Positions 1 to 8,171 are shown, counted from the stretch's first letter. The stretch is DNA of 14,995 bases from Candidatus Caenarcanales bacterium (GCA_021299565.1 JAJTHA010000010.1:1-14995); one strand, 5' to 3'. Notes: a model not told the origin generated them from the sequence alone. Translations and numbers: made by a program.

Positions 1-5
1 ATTTC

Positions 6-563
6 ATGTATCTAACTAAAAATAGCAAGCTAGGACTTAGTTCAAAAATTATCGAAAATCACATTGGTCTTTATAACGGTTACGTCAATAAAGTAAACAG
101 CGCTGAAGAAAAAATGTCCAAGAACCAAATTGATGAAGCTAGCCTCAAAGATTTGGCTTTTTCGCTTAATGGTATGACTCTTCATGAAATATATTTTTCA
201 AGCATGACAGATGAGAAGACAAAAAGATCAGGCTCTCTCAATACAGCACTAGAAGAGACTTTTGGTACTTATGAAAATTACTTATCTAATTTAGTTGATA
301 TAGCAATGAAGGTAAAAGGCTGGTCACTCACTTGCCTGAACCTACTTAATGGCAAAGTATTTAACTATGGAGAAGATACACACTCTTCTAATTTTCCTGT
401 TTTTGCTGTGCCTGTTTTAGCTTTAGATGTATATGATCATGCATTTACTATGGATTTTGGTGATAGTGAAGAGTCTAAGAAAAAATACATAGAGACTTTT
501 AAGTCAATTATTGACTGGGACGTAGTTAGTAAGAGATTTGCACTTGCGAAAAAATTAGCGTAA
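6..563 (+). CDS. Fe/Mn superoxide dismutase-family protein, possibly 5'-truncated
   Basis: Probably converts superoxide to oxygen and hydrogen peroxide in the cytoplasm; no signal peptide is visible. All four metal ligands of the Fe/Mn SOD fold can be placed: H19 in ENHIGLY, H60 in TLHEIYF, and the D-x3-H pair D141/H145 in DVYDHAFT. The C-terminal stretch YIETFKSIIDWDVVSKRF matches the usual family ending. Gly56 lies where iron SODs carry the active-site Gln. H126 in GEDTHSS may fill the second-sphere position taken by Gln or His in other subfamilies (inference). At 185 residues it is slightly short: about 8 residues fewer precede the first ligand than in E. coli SodB, and the frame is open to the window edge, so the true start may lie upstream. 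The stop overlaps the 3' end of the opposing acyltransferase gene by 9 bases. The metal used cannot be told. Confidence 0.8.
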   Translation: MYLTKNSKLGLSSKIIENHIGLYNGYVNKVNSAEEKMSKNQIDEASLKDLAFSLNGMTLHEIYFSSMTDEKTKRSGSLNTALEETFGTYENYLSNLVDIAMKVKGWSLTCLNLLNGKVFNYGEDTHSSNFPVFAVPVLALDVYDHAFTMDFGDSEESKKKYIETFKSIIDWDVVSKRFALAKKLA

Positions 564-1193
564 AGGCATTTGATAATCACACAATTTAGAAATGCGCTCA
601 AGGCAATCCCAAGCTTGATCTTCTAAGTCTGATTTATAGTCAGGGATATAAGGCTCACCGATAGTGACTTCTATCGCGTTGCCCCTGTAACTAATTCCTA
701 CTGGCAAAACAGGGACTTTGGTCATGCGAGCGATTAACATAGCACCTTTATTTGGTCTTCCCAAAAAATTAGGATCTTTTGATCTTGTGCCCTCGATAAA
801 AACAACCGCTTGCCAGCCAAGCCCAAAGACTCTTGTAGAAAGCGCTTTGGCAGCCATTCTAAAGGTTTTGGTTTGGCTTTGTGATCTATCTATTGGAATC
901 GCGCTTGCTGCGGTAATCAGAAATTCTAAAAAAGGATTATTGAAAAGTTCTTTTTTGGCAATAAATGCTAAAGGTGCTCCTGTGACATAGCCAATAAGTG
1001 GAGGATCTTTCATTGATCGATGATTTGAAATAATTAGATAGTTGTTTTTGAAATCAATTTTTTTGGAGCTATATTTGAAGGTGGTTTTATGCATGACCTG
1101 ATAATAAAAACGCAAAAATGACCATGAAACTAAGCGCTGGAACGCGAAGCTTAGGGGTGAAAAATAAATCAAATTTTTAAGTTTTTCGATCAT
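555..1193 (-). CDS. PlsC-like 1-acylglycerol-3-phosphate acyltransferase
   Basis: Likely a membrane-associated acyltransferase adding an acyl chain to lysophosphatidate or a related lysolipid in phospholipid synthesis. The family blocks are in order: NHRSMKD (H58-x4-D63, the catalytic pair), AIPIDR near 98-103 (block II), VFIEGTRS at 131-138 (block III, substrate phosphate binding), and VPVLPVGISYRG (block IV). With 212 residues it is a compact single-domain member. I start it at the ATG at 1193. An in-frame TTG at 1208 would add five residues, but it lies inside the best -10 box, TATAAT (1213-1208), which argues against it. No Shine-Dalgarno sequence precedes either start. The gene is divergent from the aminotransferase gene. 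Exact acceptor specificity is not readable from sequence. Confidence 0.85.
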   Translation of the reverse strand: MIEKLKNLIYFSPLSFAFQRLVSWSFLRFYYQVMHKTTFKYSSKKIDFKNNYLIISNHRSMKDPPLIGYVTGAPLAFIAKKELFNNPFLEFLITAASAIPIDRSQSQTKTFRMAAKALSTRVFGLGWQAVVFIEGTRSKDPNFLGRPNKGAMLIARMTKVPVLPVGISYRGNAIEVTIGEPYIPDYKSDLEDQAWDCLERISKLCDYQMPLR

Positions 1194-1207
1194 TAGACGA
1201 TTAATCA

Positions 1208-1213
1208 ATTATA
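1208..1213 (-). promoter_or_regulatory. Candidate -10 box for the acyltransferase gene
   Basis: On the minus strand these bases read TATAAT, a perfect sigma70 -10 hexamer. Transcription would start near 1201, leaving a leader of only about 8 nt before the ATG at 1193. No good -35 hexamer lies at the expected distance, so confidence is moderate. Confidence 0.4.
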
Positions 1214-1225
1214 GTAGCAAAACGC

Positions 1226-1231
1226 TATACT
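1226..1231 (+). promoter_or_regulatory. Candidate -10 box for the aminotransferase-hflX-MATE operon
   Basis: The hexamer TATACT ends 6 nt before the ATG at 1238, so transcription would begin at or next to the start codon (leaderless mRNA). No clear -35 box is seen, and there is no Shine-Dalgarno sequence between it and the ATG. It would share the short intergenic region with the divergent acyltransferase promoter. Confidence 0.35.
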
Positions 1232-1237
1232 AAACTA

Positions 1238-2515
1238 ATGCCACTATTCTCAACTCAAGCAAAAATATCTCTAGATCCAATAATGGGTTTAATTCAACTA
1301 GCAAGTAAAGATAGCCATCCTGATAAGTTTGTGGCAATAGTGGGCTCTGCGGCAGATGATAATGGTGAATTGATAGTGCCAGAGGCTGTAAAAAAAGTCG
1401 CTAAAGAGCTTACAGAAAAAGGCATAGATATGAACTATGCACCAAGCCCTGGTATCAATGGTCTATCTGAATTGATGACAGAAGAAATTCTAGGCAAAAA
1501 AAATCAAGCAAAAATTTTAGAAAAAAATATTTTTATAGCATCAGTTACAACTTGCGCTGGCACTAACGCAATCGCAAACACTCTTGTCGCCTGTACTTCA
1601 AAAGATGATGAAATCATCACTCATAATCCTCATTGGGCTGGATACGATAGCGTAATAAATGCTATCGAAAGAAAAGCTCTAAATAATTTTGAGATTTTGG
1701 ATTCAGATGAAAACTTTAATTTGGAAGCTTTTGAAAATTGCTTGAATCAGTGTTGTGCAAAAAGTCCCAATGCAAAACTAGCTATATTATTAAATACACC
1801 TTTTGATAATCCCCTTGGTAAAGATTTTGGTAAAGAGACCTGGAACTCAATCGCTAAGGTACTTGCAAAGTTCAGCAGTAAGGAAATTCTTTTGATTCTT
1901 GATGCTGCATATATTGATTTTGGACCAGAAGGCAAAGATTACAGAAGATTGGATTTCTTGGCTGATTTTTTTGAGACTATAAATAATCCAAAATTCAATT
2001 TGATTATTGCCGGAACTGTTTCAAAAAGCTTTGCAATGTATAGTGCTAGAGTTGGAGTCGCTGCATTGTTGACTACTGTCAAAGAAAACGCTGATGCTTG
2101 GAAGAATGTAGCAGGTGGAGTTGTAAGAGGGACTTTTAGTAATGCTAATAGATTTGCTCAAGAACTCGCCTTGAAAATCCTGCAAAGTCCAGCTTTACTC
2201 GCTGAAGTTCATGATTTCCAGTTTCAAACAGCAAAGCTGCTTAAAGAAAGAACTTCTGTCTTGCTTGAAGCACTTAAAGATCTACCTGATGATTTCAAAG
2301 TAATAAAGCCAGATAGTGGTTTTTTTGTAAGTATCAAAATTAAAGACAAGAAAATAGCAAAAGAGTTTTATGAAAGGCTTTTAGCTGAGCATATTTATGT
2401 GCCGCTTATATCAGATCAATTTTTGAGAATACCTGTGTGTGGACTTAGTGCTCAGCAGCTTAAAAACCTGGCGAGTAAACTATGTGCGATGAGCAAAACA
2501 GCTACAGCTGCTTAA
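1238..2515 (+). CDS. Class I/II PLP-dependent aminotransferase
   Basis: Fold-type I aminotransferase of 425 residues, expected to move an amino group between an amino acid and a 2-oxo acid using pyridoxal phosphate. Landmarks resemble the aspartate/aromatic aminotransferase family: NPHWAGYDS (substrate/PLP region), NTPFDNPLGK with N191-P192, LDAAYID with D222 (pyridine nitrogen contact) and Y225, TVSKSFAMYSARVG with K263 as the likely Schiff-base lysine, and FLRIPVCG near the C-terminus with the arginine expected to hold the substrate carboxylate. SKSFAMYSARVG resembles SKNFGLYNERVG of AspC/TyrB enzymes, so an aspartate or aromatic substrate is plausible but unproven. It is first in a tight operon: four bases separate its stop from hflX. 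The ATG at 1238 has no Shine-Dalgarno sequence, and the ten bases ending in this ATG (taaactaatg) are identical to those ending in the hflX ATG. Confidence 0.85.
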   Translation: MPLFSTQAKISLDPIMGLIQLASKDSHPDKFVAIVGSAADDNGELIVPEAVKKVAKELTEKGIDMNYAPSPGINGLSELMTEEILGKKNQAKILEKNIFIASVTTCAGTNAIANTLVACTSKDDEIITHNPHWAGYDSVINAIERKALNNFEILDSDENFNLEAFENCLNQCCAKSPNAKLAILLNTPFDNPLGKDFGKETWNSIAKVLAKFSSKEILLILDAAYIDFGPEGKDYRRLDFLADFFETINNPKFNLIIAGTVSKSFAMYSARVGVAALLTTVKENADAWKNVAGGVVRGTFSNANRFAQELALKILQSPALLAEVHDFQFQTAKLLKERTSVLLEALKDLPDDFKVIKPDSGFFVSIKIKDKKIAKEFYERLLAEHIYVPLISDQFLRIPVCGLSAQQLKNLASKLCAMSKTATAA

Positions 2516-2519
2516 ACTA

Positions 2520-3707
2520 ATGAAAGAACGCACAGTATTAATTGATATAGTTGATCCAGAAACGAACCTTAATGAATCCAAATTAAGACTAGATGAATTA
2601 GAAAGTCTAGTGAAGACTTATGGTGGCGCTAGTGTACTCAAAACATTTCAAAGACGCTCAAGACCAGCCTACCAAACCTATATGGGACTGGGTAAATTAG
2701 AAGAGATTTTAAAAGATCTGGGAGGCGCTGATAATATTGATGTAATTATTCTCAACAATATTTTGAAACCCAGACAAATTTATAATATCGAAGAATTTTG
2801 CCACAAACATGAAATTGAAAAGCAAAAAGAACTAGAGAGATTTCAAGTCCCCAAAAAAATCAAAGTCTGGGATAGAGTGGATTTGATCCTCAAAATCTTT
2901 GATAAGCATGCAACAACAGCAGAAGCAAAATTACAGATTGAGCTTGCGAGTATCAAGCATATGGGTCCTCGTATATTTGGTATGGGGCTAGAACTCTCTC
3001 GTCAAGCTGGTGGTATCGGTACAGTTGGTGTGGGTGAAACCAATACTGAAATCATGAAGCGTCACTTGAAAAATCGTACAAAATTAATTGAAGACAAAAT
3101 CAAAAATTTTGGTGATATTCAAAAAAGACAAAGAAGTTCTCGACGAGAAAAAAATCTCAAAACTGTCGCACTGGCTGGCTATACAAACGCTGGCAAAAGT
3201 ACTTTGATCAAAGCACTTACCAAAAAACAAGAAGTTTATATCGCTGATGCTTTATTTGCAACACTGGATTCAAAAGTGGGAGAACTGTTTTTGCCAGTTG
3301 TCAGACAAAAAGTAATGGTCGCCGATACTATTGGGTTTATTCAAGATTTGCCTCCGAGTTTGATTCAGGCTTTCAAAACAACTCTTGCTGAAATTGTTGA
3401 TGCAGACTTGATTCTGCATGTAATAGATGTTGGAGATTCAAACATCAAGCTCAAAATCAAAGTAGTTAATGAGATATTAAATGAGCTTCTTGATGGTAAA
3501 CAGACTAAGCAAATTTATGTTTTCAATAAATCAGACTTACTTGAAAACAAAGGCTGGTCAGAAGAAGCAAAACTAGAATACATTGCAGATCTAACGGAAG
3601 AATTTATCGATTATCAACCTCAAATAGTTTCAGCTTTGGACAAAGATTCTTTGCCTAGACTTATCGAGTGTATTGAAAATAATTTATCGCTTGTTGCTAA
3701 ATCATGA
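2520..3707 (+). CDS. hflX: HflX-family ribosome-associated GTPase
   Basis: HflX proteins bind the 50S subunit and can split stalled or stress-arrested 70S ribosomes. The 395-residue protein has the HflX N-terminal nucleotide-binding domain (SRPAYQTYMGLGKLEEI, later EAKLQIELASIKHMGPRI), the Gly-rich connector GGIGTVGVGE, a helical region, then the G domain: G1 GYTNAGKST (220-228), G3 DTIGF (269-273), G4 NKSD (336-339) and a probable G5 SALDK. The connector is usually close to GGIGTRGPGE; here the Arg and Pro are replaced by Val. About 30 charged residues (roughly KHEIEKQKELERFQVPKKI) lengthen the N-domain before DRVDLIL. The start codon has no Shine-Dalgarno sequence and follows the aminotransferase stop by four bases; the stop overlaps the exporter start as ATGA, indicating translational coupling. 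Confidence 0.93.
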   Translation: MKERTVLIDIVDPETNLNESKLRLDELESLVKTYGGASVLKTFQRRSRPAYQTYMGLGKLEEILKDLGGADNIDVIILNNILKPRQIYNIEEFCHKHEIEKQKELERFQVPKKIKVWDRVDLILKIFDKHATTAEAKLQIELASIKHMGPRIFGMGLELSRQAGGIGTVGVGETNTEIMKRHLKNRTKLIEDKIKNFGDIQKRQRSSRREKNLKTVALAGYTNAGKSTLIKALTKKQEVYIADALFATLDSKVGELFLPVVRQKVMVADTIGFIQDLPPSLIQAFKTTLAEIVDADLILHVIDVGDSNIKLKIKVVNEILNELLDGKQTKQIYVFNKSDLLENKGWSEEAKLEYIADLTEEFIDYQPQIVSALDKDSLPRLIECIENNLSLVAKS

Positions 3708-5038
3708 TCAAAAGTGAAGTTAGCTACAGAAGAATTTGGTCGCTTGCTTGGCCTATTATACTTACAAACATTACTATCCCACTAATTGGAGCGACCAATG
3801 TTGCTGTCATGGGACGCTTACCTAGTCCTATTTATATCGGTGCTGTTTCACTTGGTGTACTAGTTCTTCAATGCATTTATTGGAGTTTTGCTTTTTTGCG
3901 TAAAGGCACTACAGGCATTACTGCTCAGGCTTATGGTGCCAAAAACACTCCAGAAGTTTGTTTGGCTTTGGTCAGATCATTAATGATTGCTTTTGTCTTA
4001 AGTGTTTTAGTTTTGATTTTGCAAGTTCCAATATGTAATTTGGCTTTCAAGATACTTCAAGCATCACCTGAAGTAGAAAGACAAGCAGAGATATTTTTTT
4101 ATATCCGTATTTGGGCTACTTTTCCGACTTTGGCTAACTATGCGATGTTAGGCTGGTTTTATGGGATTCAAAAACCCAAAAAAGCGTTGTGGCTTAGAAC
4201 ATTAATGAACTTAGTTAATATTCCACTTGCCATATATTTAGTCTTGGTGCTTGATACCAAAACAGAAGGTGCGGCATGGTCGGCATTGATTTCTCAAATC
4301 TTTGTATTTGTCTTGAGTGCAGTTGTTGCATACACTGAAATCAAAAAACTCAACACCAATGCGCATGGGATTCATAACTTTGATTTTATACAAGAGGTTT
4401 TTAATAAAGAAAAATTAGTGAGAATTTTCAAAGTTAATAGAGATATTTTTATAAGAACAGTTTTAGTATATTTAGCTTTTTCTTGGTTCACTGCTTCTAG
4501 CGCAAGAACAAGTGATCTTGTTCTTGCGGCAAATACTATTTTGATTAATTTATTTTGGTTTATTAGTTATGCGCTTGATGGATTTTCTAACGCTACAGAA
4601 GCTCTCGTTGGAGAAGCGGTCGGAGCACAAAATCAAAAACTCTTTGATGAAGCAATCTCAAAATCCGTAAAATTTTCTTTAGTATTTGCTTTATTGCTGT
4701 CTCTTTCTTTTTATTTCGGCAAAGAATTAATTCTTGCAGCGATGACCACGCACAGAGAAATACAAAAAATTGCCCTTGATTATTTTTTATGGTTGGTGTT
4801 TATTCCAATAACCGGGATTTGGTGTTTTCAAGCCGATGGCATATTTGTGGGAATGACCAAAACTTCATATATGCGAAATAATATGATCATTAGTTTTGCG
4901 GTTTATGCTATTGCCATAGTGTTTTTGCCTAAGTTTTTTGCAAATAATGGTCTATGGATGGCATTACATATATTTATGATTATGCGTGGATTGACCTTGT
5001 GGAGAGACTTTGGCAAAGCTAAAAATATCATTAAGTAG
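3704..5038 (+). CDS. MATE-family efflux transporter (DinF-like)
   Basis: Inner-membrane cation-coupled multidrug/toxin exporter. The 444 residues are mostly hydrophobic and fit about 12 membrane helices, the normal MATE layout of two six-helix halves. Family signatures include LAWPIILTNITIPLIGATNVAVMG at the start of the first half, FLRKGTTGITAQAYGA in the helix 2-3 region, MLGWFYGIQ near helix 5, and ALDGFSNATEALVGEAVGA, the counterpart in the second half. RKGTTG and the 440-residue length are typical of the DinF branch. The substrate is unknown. The ATG overlaps the hflX stop by four bases, so it is the last gene of the operon starting at 1238; a terminator lies about 140 bases downstream. 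Confidence 0.88.
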   Translation: MIKSEVSYRRIWSLAWPIILTNITIPLIGATNVAVMGRLPSPIYIGAVSLGVLVLQCIYWSFAFLRKGTTGITAQAYGAKNTPEVCLALVRSLMIAFVLSVLVLILQVPICNLAFKILQASPEVERQAEIFFYIRIWATFPTLANYAMLGWFYGIQKPKKALWLRTLMNLVNIPLAIYLVLVLDTKTEGAAWSALISQIFVFVLSAVVAYTEIKKLNTNAHGIHNFDFIQEVFNKEKLVRIFKVNRDIFIRTVLVYLAFSWFTASSARTSDLVLAANTILINLFWFISYALDGFSNATEALVGEAVGAQNQKLFDEAISKSVKFSLVFALLLSLSFYFGKELILAAMTTHREIQKIALDYFLWLVFIPITGIWCFQADGIFVGMTKTSYMRNNMIISFAVYAIAIVFLPKFFANNGLWMALHIFMIMRGLTLWRDFGKAKNIIK

Positions 5039-5179
5039 AATTAATTAAAAAAATGTGAAAAAGGCTTCAAAATGTGATATAAATATAAAATAAGCTTAAA
5101 TTCAAGTGAATTTTGGTGGCAAATAAAAAATAACGCCACATTCTAATTTAGTTGGTTTGGATTTAAGATAATTTAATTT

Positions 5180-5217
5180 AAAAGCCCTGGTTTTGGTCGG
5201 ATCGGGGCTTTTTTTTT
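5180..5217 (+). terminator. Intrinsic terminator after the aminotransferase-hflX-MATE operon
   Basis: AAAAGCCC (5180-5187) pairs with GGGCTTTT (5205-5212) across a 17-nt loop and runs into nine T residues (5209-5217). The GC core is short (4 bp) but the T-tract is strong. The end of the T-tract is also the first two bases of the palindrome that follows. Confidence 0.65.
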
Positions 5218-5253
5218 GTCACATTTTTGGGGTCTGACCCCAAAGTGTGACAA
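5216..5253. repeat. 38-bp REP-like palindrome directly upstream of mutS
   Basis: Outer arms TTGTCACA (5216-5223) and TGTGACAA (5246-5253) are perfectly complementary. Inner arms TGGGGTC (5228-5234) and GACCCCA (5236-5242) are also perfect around a single T. Between them TTTT faces AAG, so nearly the whole element folds. The core GGGGTCTGACCCC resembles palindromic extragenic repeats I associate with REP-associated tyrosine transposases (IS200-like); that link is from memory and no transposase is in the window. The element ends 6 nt before the mutS ATG. Confidence 0.75.
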
Positions 5254-5259
5254 GTTACA

Positions 5260-7854
5260 ATGAGTATGTTGTCACTTTACACTCTTAACCCCAGCGATTT
5301 CACACCTGTCATGCAGCAGTATTTGAATGCAAGACAAAAACTCGATCATGGTTCGCTTTTATTTTTTAGAATGGGTGATTTTTATGAAGCATTTTTTGAA
5401 GACGCACAGTTAATCGCAAAAGAACTAGAAATAACTTTAACCGGAAAGCCTGAACAAAAATTCCCTGGTGGAAGAATTCCCATGGCAGGTGTCCCCGCAA
5501 AAGCAATTAAACCTTATATCGCAAAGCTACTAGAGTCAAATTACAAAATACATGTAGCTGAACAAATGGCGGATCCTAAAACCTGCAAGGGACTAGTGCC
5601 TAGAGAAATCACCAAAGTTTATACACCAGGAACCATAAATGATTTAGATTTTCTGGAAACTTACCAGAATAATTTTATTTTATCTATTTTCAGTAATGAT
5701 AACCAAAGCTATGGACTATCTTACGCAGATATATCTACAGGAGAATTTTATGTCACTGAAATTGACTCAATCTATCTCAATGAAGAACTTGCAAGAATAA
5801 AAGCAAGTGAAATTATTATCCCAGCTAGAATTTCAAAAGCCGAGAGAGGTCAGATAGTCGGTGAAAAATTAGCAACAATAAATATTCAAGCCAACAAGAA
5901 CTATAGTCTCTTTGACAAAAATAATTTTGATATAGATTTGGCTAGACAAAATCTCACTAGTATATTTGAAGTCAACTCAATCGAAAAACTTATTCATGAT
6001 AGCTTGGGCTCCAGTGACGGTCAGGGCTTGGCTTTAATTGCTGCTGGGGCTTTGATCGAATATTTCAAAGAGACTCTTGGGCAAGAGTTTGCTAATGGTT
6101 CATCTAAAAACTTCGATGTAATCAAAAGTTACAAAATTTCTGAATATATGATTCTTGATGCAAATTCAAGGCGCAATTTAGAATTGTTTCAAACACTTTC
6201 TGGACAAAATCAAGGTTCGTTTTTTGCTGCAATAGATAGAACCGCGTCAAAGCCCGGTAAGCGCAAACTTAAATCATGGATAGAGCAACCACTTTTGAAT
6301 ATTGAAGAAATCAATAAAAGACAAAATGCAATCGAGGAATTGCTAGAAGACAGATTTCTTATATCTAAGCTTCACAATAAACTTAGTGAACTCTATGATT
6401 TAGATCGACTGTCTAATCGATTGGTCTCGACTCTAATTAGCCCTAGAGAATTGATACAACTCAAAAACTCATTGTTAACGAGTATCGAACTGAGCCTAGA
6501 TTTACAAAACTCGAAGCATTTCGGTCAACTACGTGCAATAGATCCTGAAATAAAAAATCTAGTTGCAGAAATAGAAAGTGCGCTAATCGATACACCTCCT
6601 ATTCTCATTAGCGAAGGTAATATCATCAAAGCTGGATACAATAATGAGCTAGATGAATACATCTCTCTTGTAACTGACTCACAGAGCTGGCTTGAGAACT
6701 ATGAAAGCCAAGAGAAAGAAAGAACAGGAATCAAAACCTTAAAAGTCTCTTTCAATAAAGTCCATGGTTACTATATAGAAAGTTCAAGGCTAAATCAAAG
6801 TAAATTACCGGAAGACTATATCATCAAACAGACCATGGTTAATACCATCAGGGCTGTCACTCCCGAACTTCAAGACTTTGAAGACAAAATCACTAACGCT
6901 GAATCGAGAAGAAACAATCTTGAATACAAAATATTCAACGATCTTCGCCAAAAGCTTGCGATGACAGGATCTAAAGTCAAAAAACTCGCTCAAGATTTGG
7001 CTACACTTGATGCATTAGTGTCACTGGCTAAATTAGCTGATGAGCAGAATTATACAAAACCAAGCATTGATAATTCGTTTAATTTAGAGTTGAAAGACGC
7101 AAGACATCCAGTAGTGGAGCAAAAACTCAAACTAGGAGAGTTTGTCCCAAATGATATAAATATTGGCAAAGATTTTACTTTGATGATTTTGACTGGACCA
7201 AATATGGCAGGCAAAAGTACTTATATGAGACAAAATGCTTTGATAGTTTTGCTGGCTCAAATAGGTTCTTATGTGCCAGCTTCATATGCTCGCATTGGGC
7301 TAGTGGATAGAATATTCACTCGCATAGGAGCTAGTGATGATCTGGCTTCTGGGCAATCTACATTTATGGTAGAAATGACTGAAACCGCAAGTATTTTGAA
7401 TGGCATGACAAATAGAAGTTTTGTAGTGCTCGATGAAATCGGTAGAGGCACCAGTACTTATGATGGTGTTTCCATCGCTTGGGCTATTGTTGAACACATA
7501 GTCAAGAACTATGATTCAAGAACTATTTTTGCCACGCACTATCATGAACTAGCTGGCTTACAAGATAGCTATAAAAAAATTCAAAACTTTCAAGTTTTGG
7601 TTTCTGAATCCAAAGACCAAAATGGAAAAAATCAAATTGAGTTTTTGCACAAAGTCACTACTGGATCTGCTGATAAAAGCTACGGTATAGAAGTCGCTCG
7701 TCTAGCAGGTTTACCAAAAGGCGTACTTGATAGAGCAAGAGCTATCAATTCTCAACTCGCCGGTGGACGAAGCAGAGTACTTGCAAAGAAAAATCCTATT
7801 GAACAAAATTCAAGCAGTGATATTGAAAGTTTGCCGTTGTTTACAGCGAATTAG
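5260..7854 (+). CDS. mutS: DNA mismatch repair ATPase MutS
   Basis: Full-length MutS (864 residues; E. coli 853). It recognises mismatches and starts repair through ATP-driven clamp formation with MutL. The mismatch-reading motif is RMGDFYEAF with F41 and E43. Connector, lever and clamp domains follow, then the ATPase: Walker A GPNMAGKST (646-654), the SGQSTFMVEM signature, Walker B VLDEIGRGTSTYDG with D725/E726, and FATHYHEL with H760. The C-terminus is a helix-turn-helix region (KSYGIEVARLAGLP) and a short tail ending SLPLFTAN, which could be a beta-clamp-binding peptide (inference). The ATG at 5260 leaves a normal N-terminus; ATG 5266 is an alternative. Neither has a Shine-Dalgarno sequence, and a strong palindrome abuts the start. 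No mutL is in the window. The stop overlaps the 3' end of the convergent toxin gene by four bases. Confidence 0.96.
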   Translation: MSMLSLYTLNPSDFTPVMQQYLNARQKLDHGSLLFFRMGDFYEAFFEDAQLIAKELEITLTGKPEQKFPGGRIPMAGVPAKAIKPYIAKLLESNYKIHVAEQMADPKTCKGLVPREITKVYTPGTINDLDFLETYQNNFILSIFSNDNQSYGLSYADISTGEFYVTEIDSIYLNEELARIKASEIIIPARISKAERGQIVGEKLATINIQANKNYSLFDKNNFDIDLARQNLTSIFEVNSIEKLIHDSLGSSDGQGLALIAAGALIEYFKETLGQEFANGSSKNFDVIKSYKISEYMILDANSRRNLELFQTLSGQNQGSFFAAIDRTASKPGKRKLKSWIEQPLLNIEEINKRQNAIEELLEDRFLISKLHNKLSELYDLDRLSNRLVSTLISPRELIQLKNSLLTSIELSLDLQNSKHFGQLRAIDPEIKNLVAEIESALIDTPPILISEGNIIKAGYNNELDEYISLVTDSQSWLENYESQEKERTGIKTLKVSFNKVHGYYIESSRLNQSKLPEDYIIKQTMVNTIRAVTPELQDFEDKITNAESRRNNLEYKIFNDLRQKLAMTGSKVKKLAQDLATLDALVSLAKLADEQNYTKPSIDNSFNLELKDARHPVVEQKLKLGEFVPNDINIGKDFTLMILTGPNMAGKSTYMRQNALIVLLAQIGSYVPASYARIGLVDRIFTRIGASDDLASGQSTFMVEMTETASILNGMTNRSFVVLDEIGRGTSTYDGVSIAWAIVEHIVKNYDSRTIFATHYHELAGLQDSYKKIQNFQVLVSESKDQNGKNQIEFLHKVTTGSADKSYGIEVARLAGLPKGVLDRARAINSQLAGGRSRVLAKKNPIEQNSSSDIESLPLFTAN

Positions 7855-8171
7855 ATAGTGAAAAGTTCAACTAAGATAGATGAGATTTTCTTTTGTTGTG
7901 GTGATTCGACTTTGCCAATTTTGGATTTCAGTCTTGATTTGTCTATAGTTCTAATCTGATCTAAAGCTACTTGCCCTTGCTTATTTTTAACTTTGATGTT
8001 TATTCTAGTTGGATAACTTTTAATTGTAGATGTCAAAGGAGCGATGATCACTGTATTCAAGTATTGATTAAGCTCATCAGGAGAAATTACTATGCATGGT
8101 CTTTTCTTTTTAATCTCTGAACCCTTTGTGGGATCAAGATCAACCCAATATATTTCAAATCTCTTTACCAT
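7851..8171 (-). CDS. MazF/PemK-type endoribonuclease toxin
   Basis: Type II toxin expected to cleave mRNA at short sequence motifs. The 106-residue protein shows the MazF/PemK barrel signatures: YWVDLDPTKGSEIKKKRPCIVIS, with G17-S18-E19 and R24-P25, IIAPLTST with T47, and ALDQIRTIDKSRL before a C-terminal helix. R24 and T47 match the catalytic Arg and Thr of E. coli MazF (Arg29, Thr52). I choose ATG 8171; a TTG two codons upstream is possible. The ATG overlaps the antitoxin stop by 7 nt (ATGGTAA), the usual antitoxin-then-toxin coupling. The gene is intact, with both key residues present. Its cleavage site cannot be inferred. Confidence 0.88.
   Translation of the reverse strand: MVKRFEIYWVDLDPTKGSEIKKKRPCIVISPDELNQYLNTVIIAPLTSTIKSYPTRINIKVKNKQGQVALDQIRTIDKSRLKSKIGKVESPQQKKISSILVELFTI

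Larger units (their letters stand above)
5039..5259. other. Intergenic region between MATE gene and mutS
   Basis: No ORF of note lies here. The first half is very AT-rich. It contains a weak stem-loop (GTGGC at 5116-5120 facing GCCAC at 5135-5139), then a terminator and a long palindrome, both entered separately. No convincing sigma70 promoter for mutS was found; TACAAT at 5256-5261 overlaps the start codon itself. Confidence 0.6.

Noticed and set aside
718..990. 90-residue plus-strand ORF opposite the acyltransferase
   Set aside because: It is the antisense of conserved PlsC codons with no family match or start signal.
5116..5139. Second terminator or small RNA after the MATE gene
   Set aside because: The stem is only 5 bp with a 14-nt A-rich loop and no T-tract after it on the plus strand.
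5233..5261. mutS promoter TCTGAC-17-TACAAT
   Set aside because: The implied start would be around 5268, downstream of both usable ATG codons, and the -35 match is poor.
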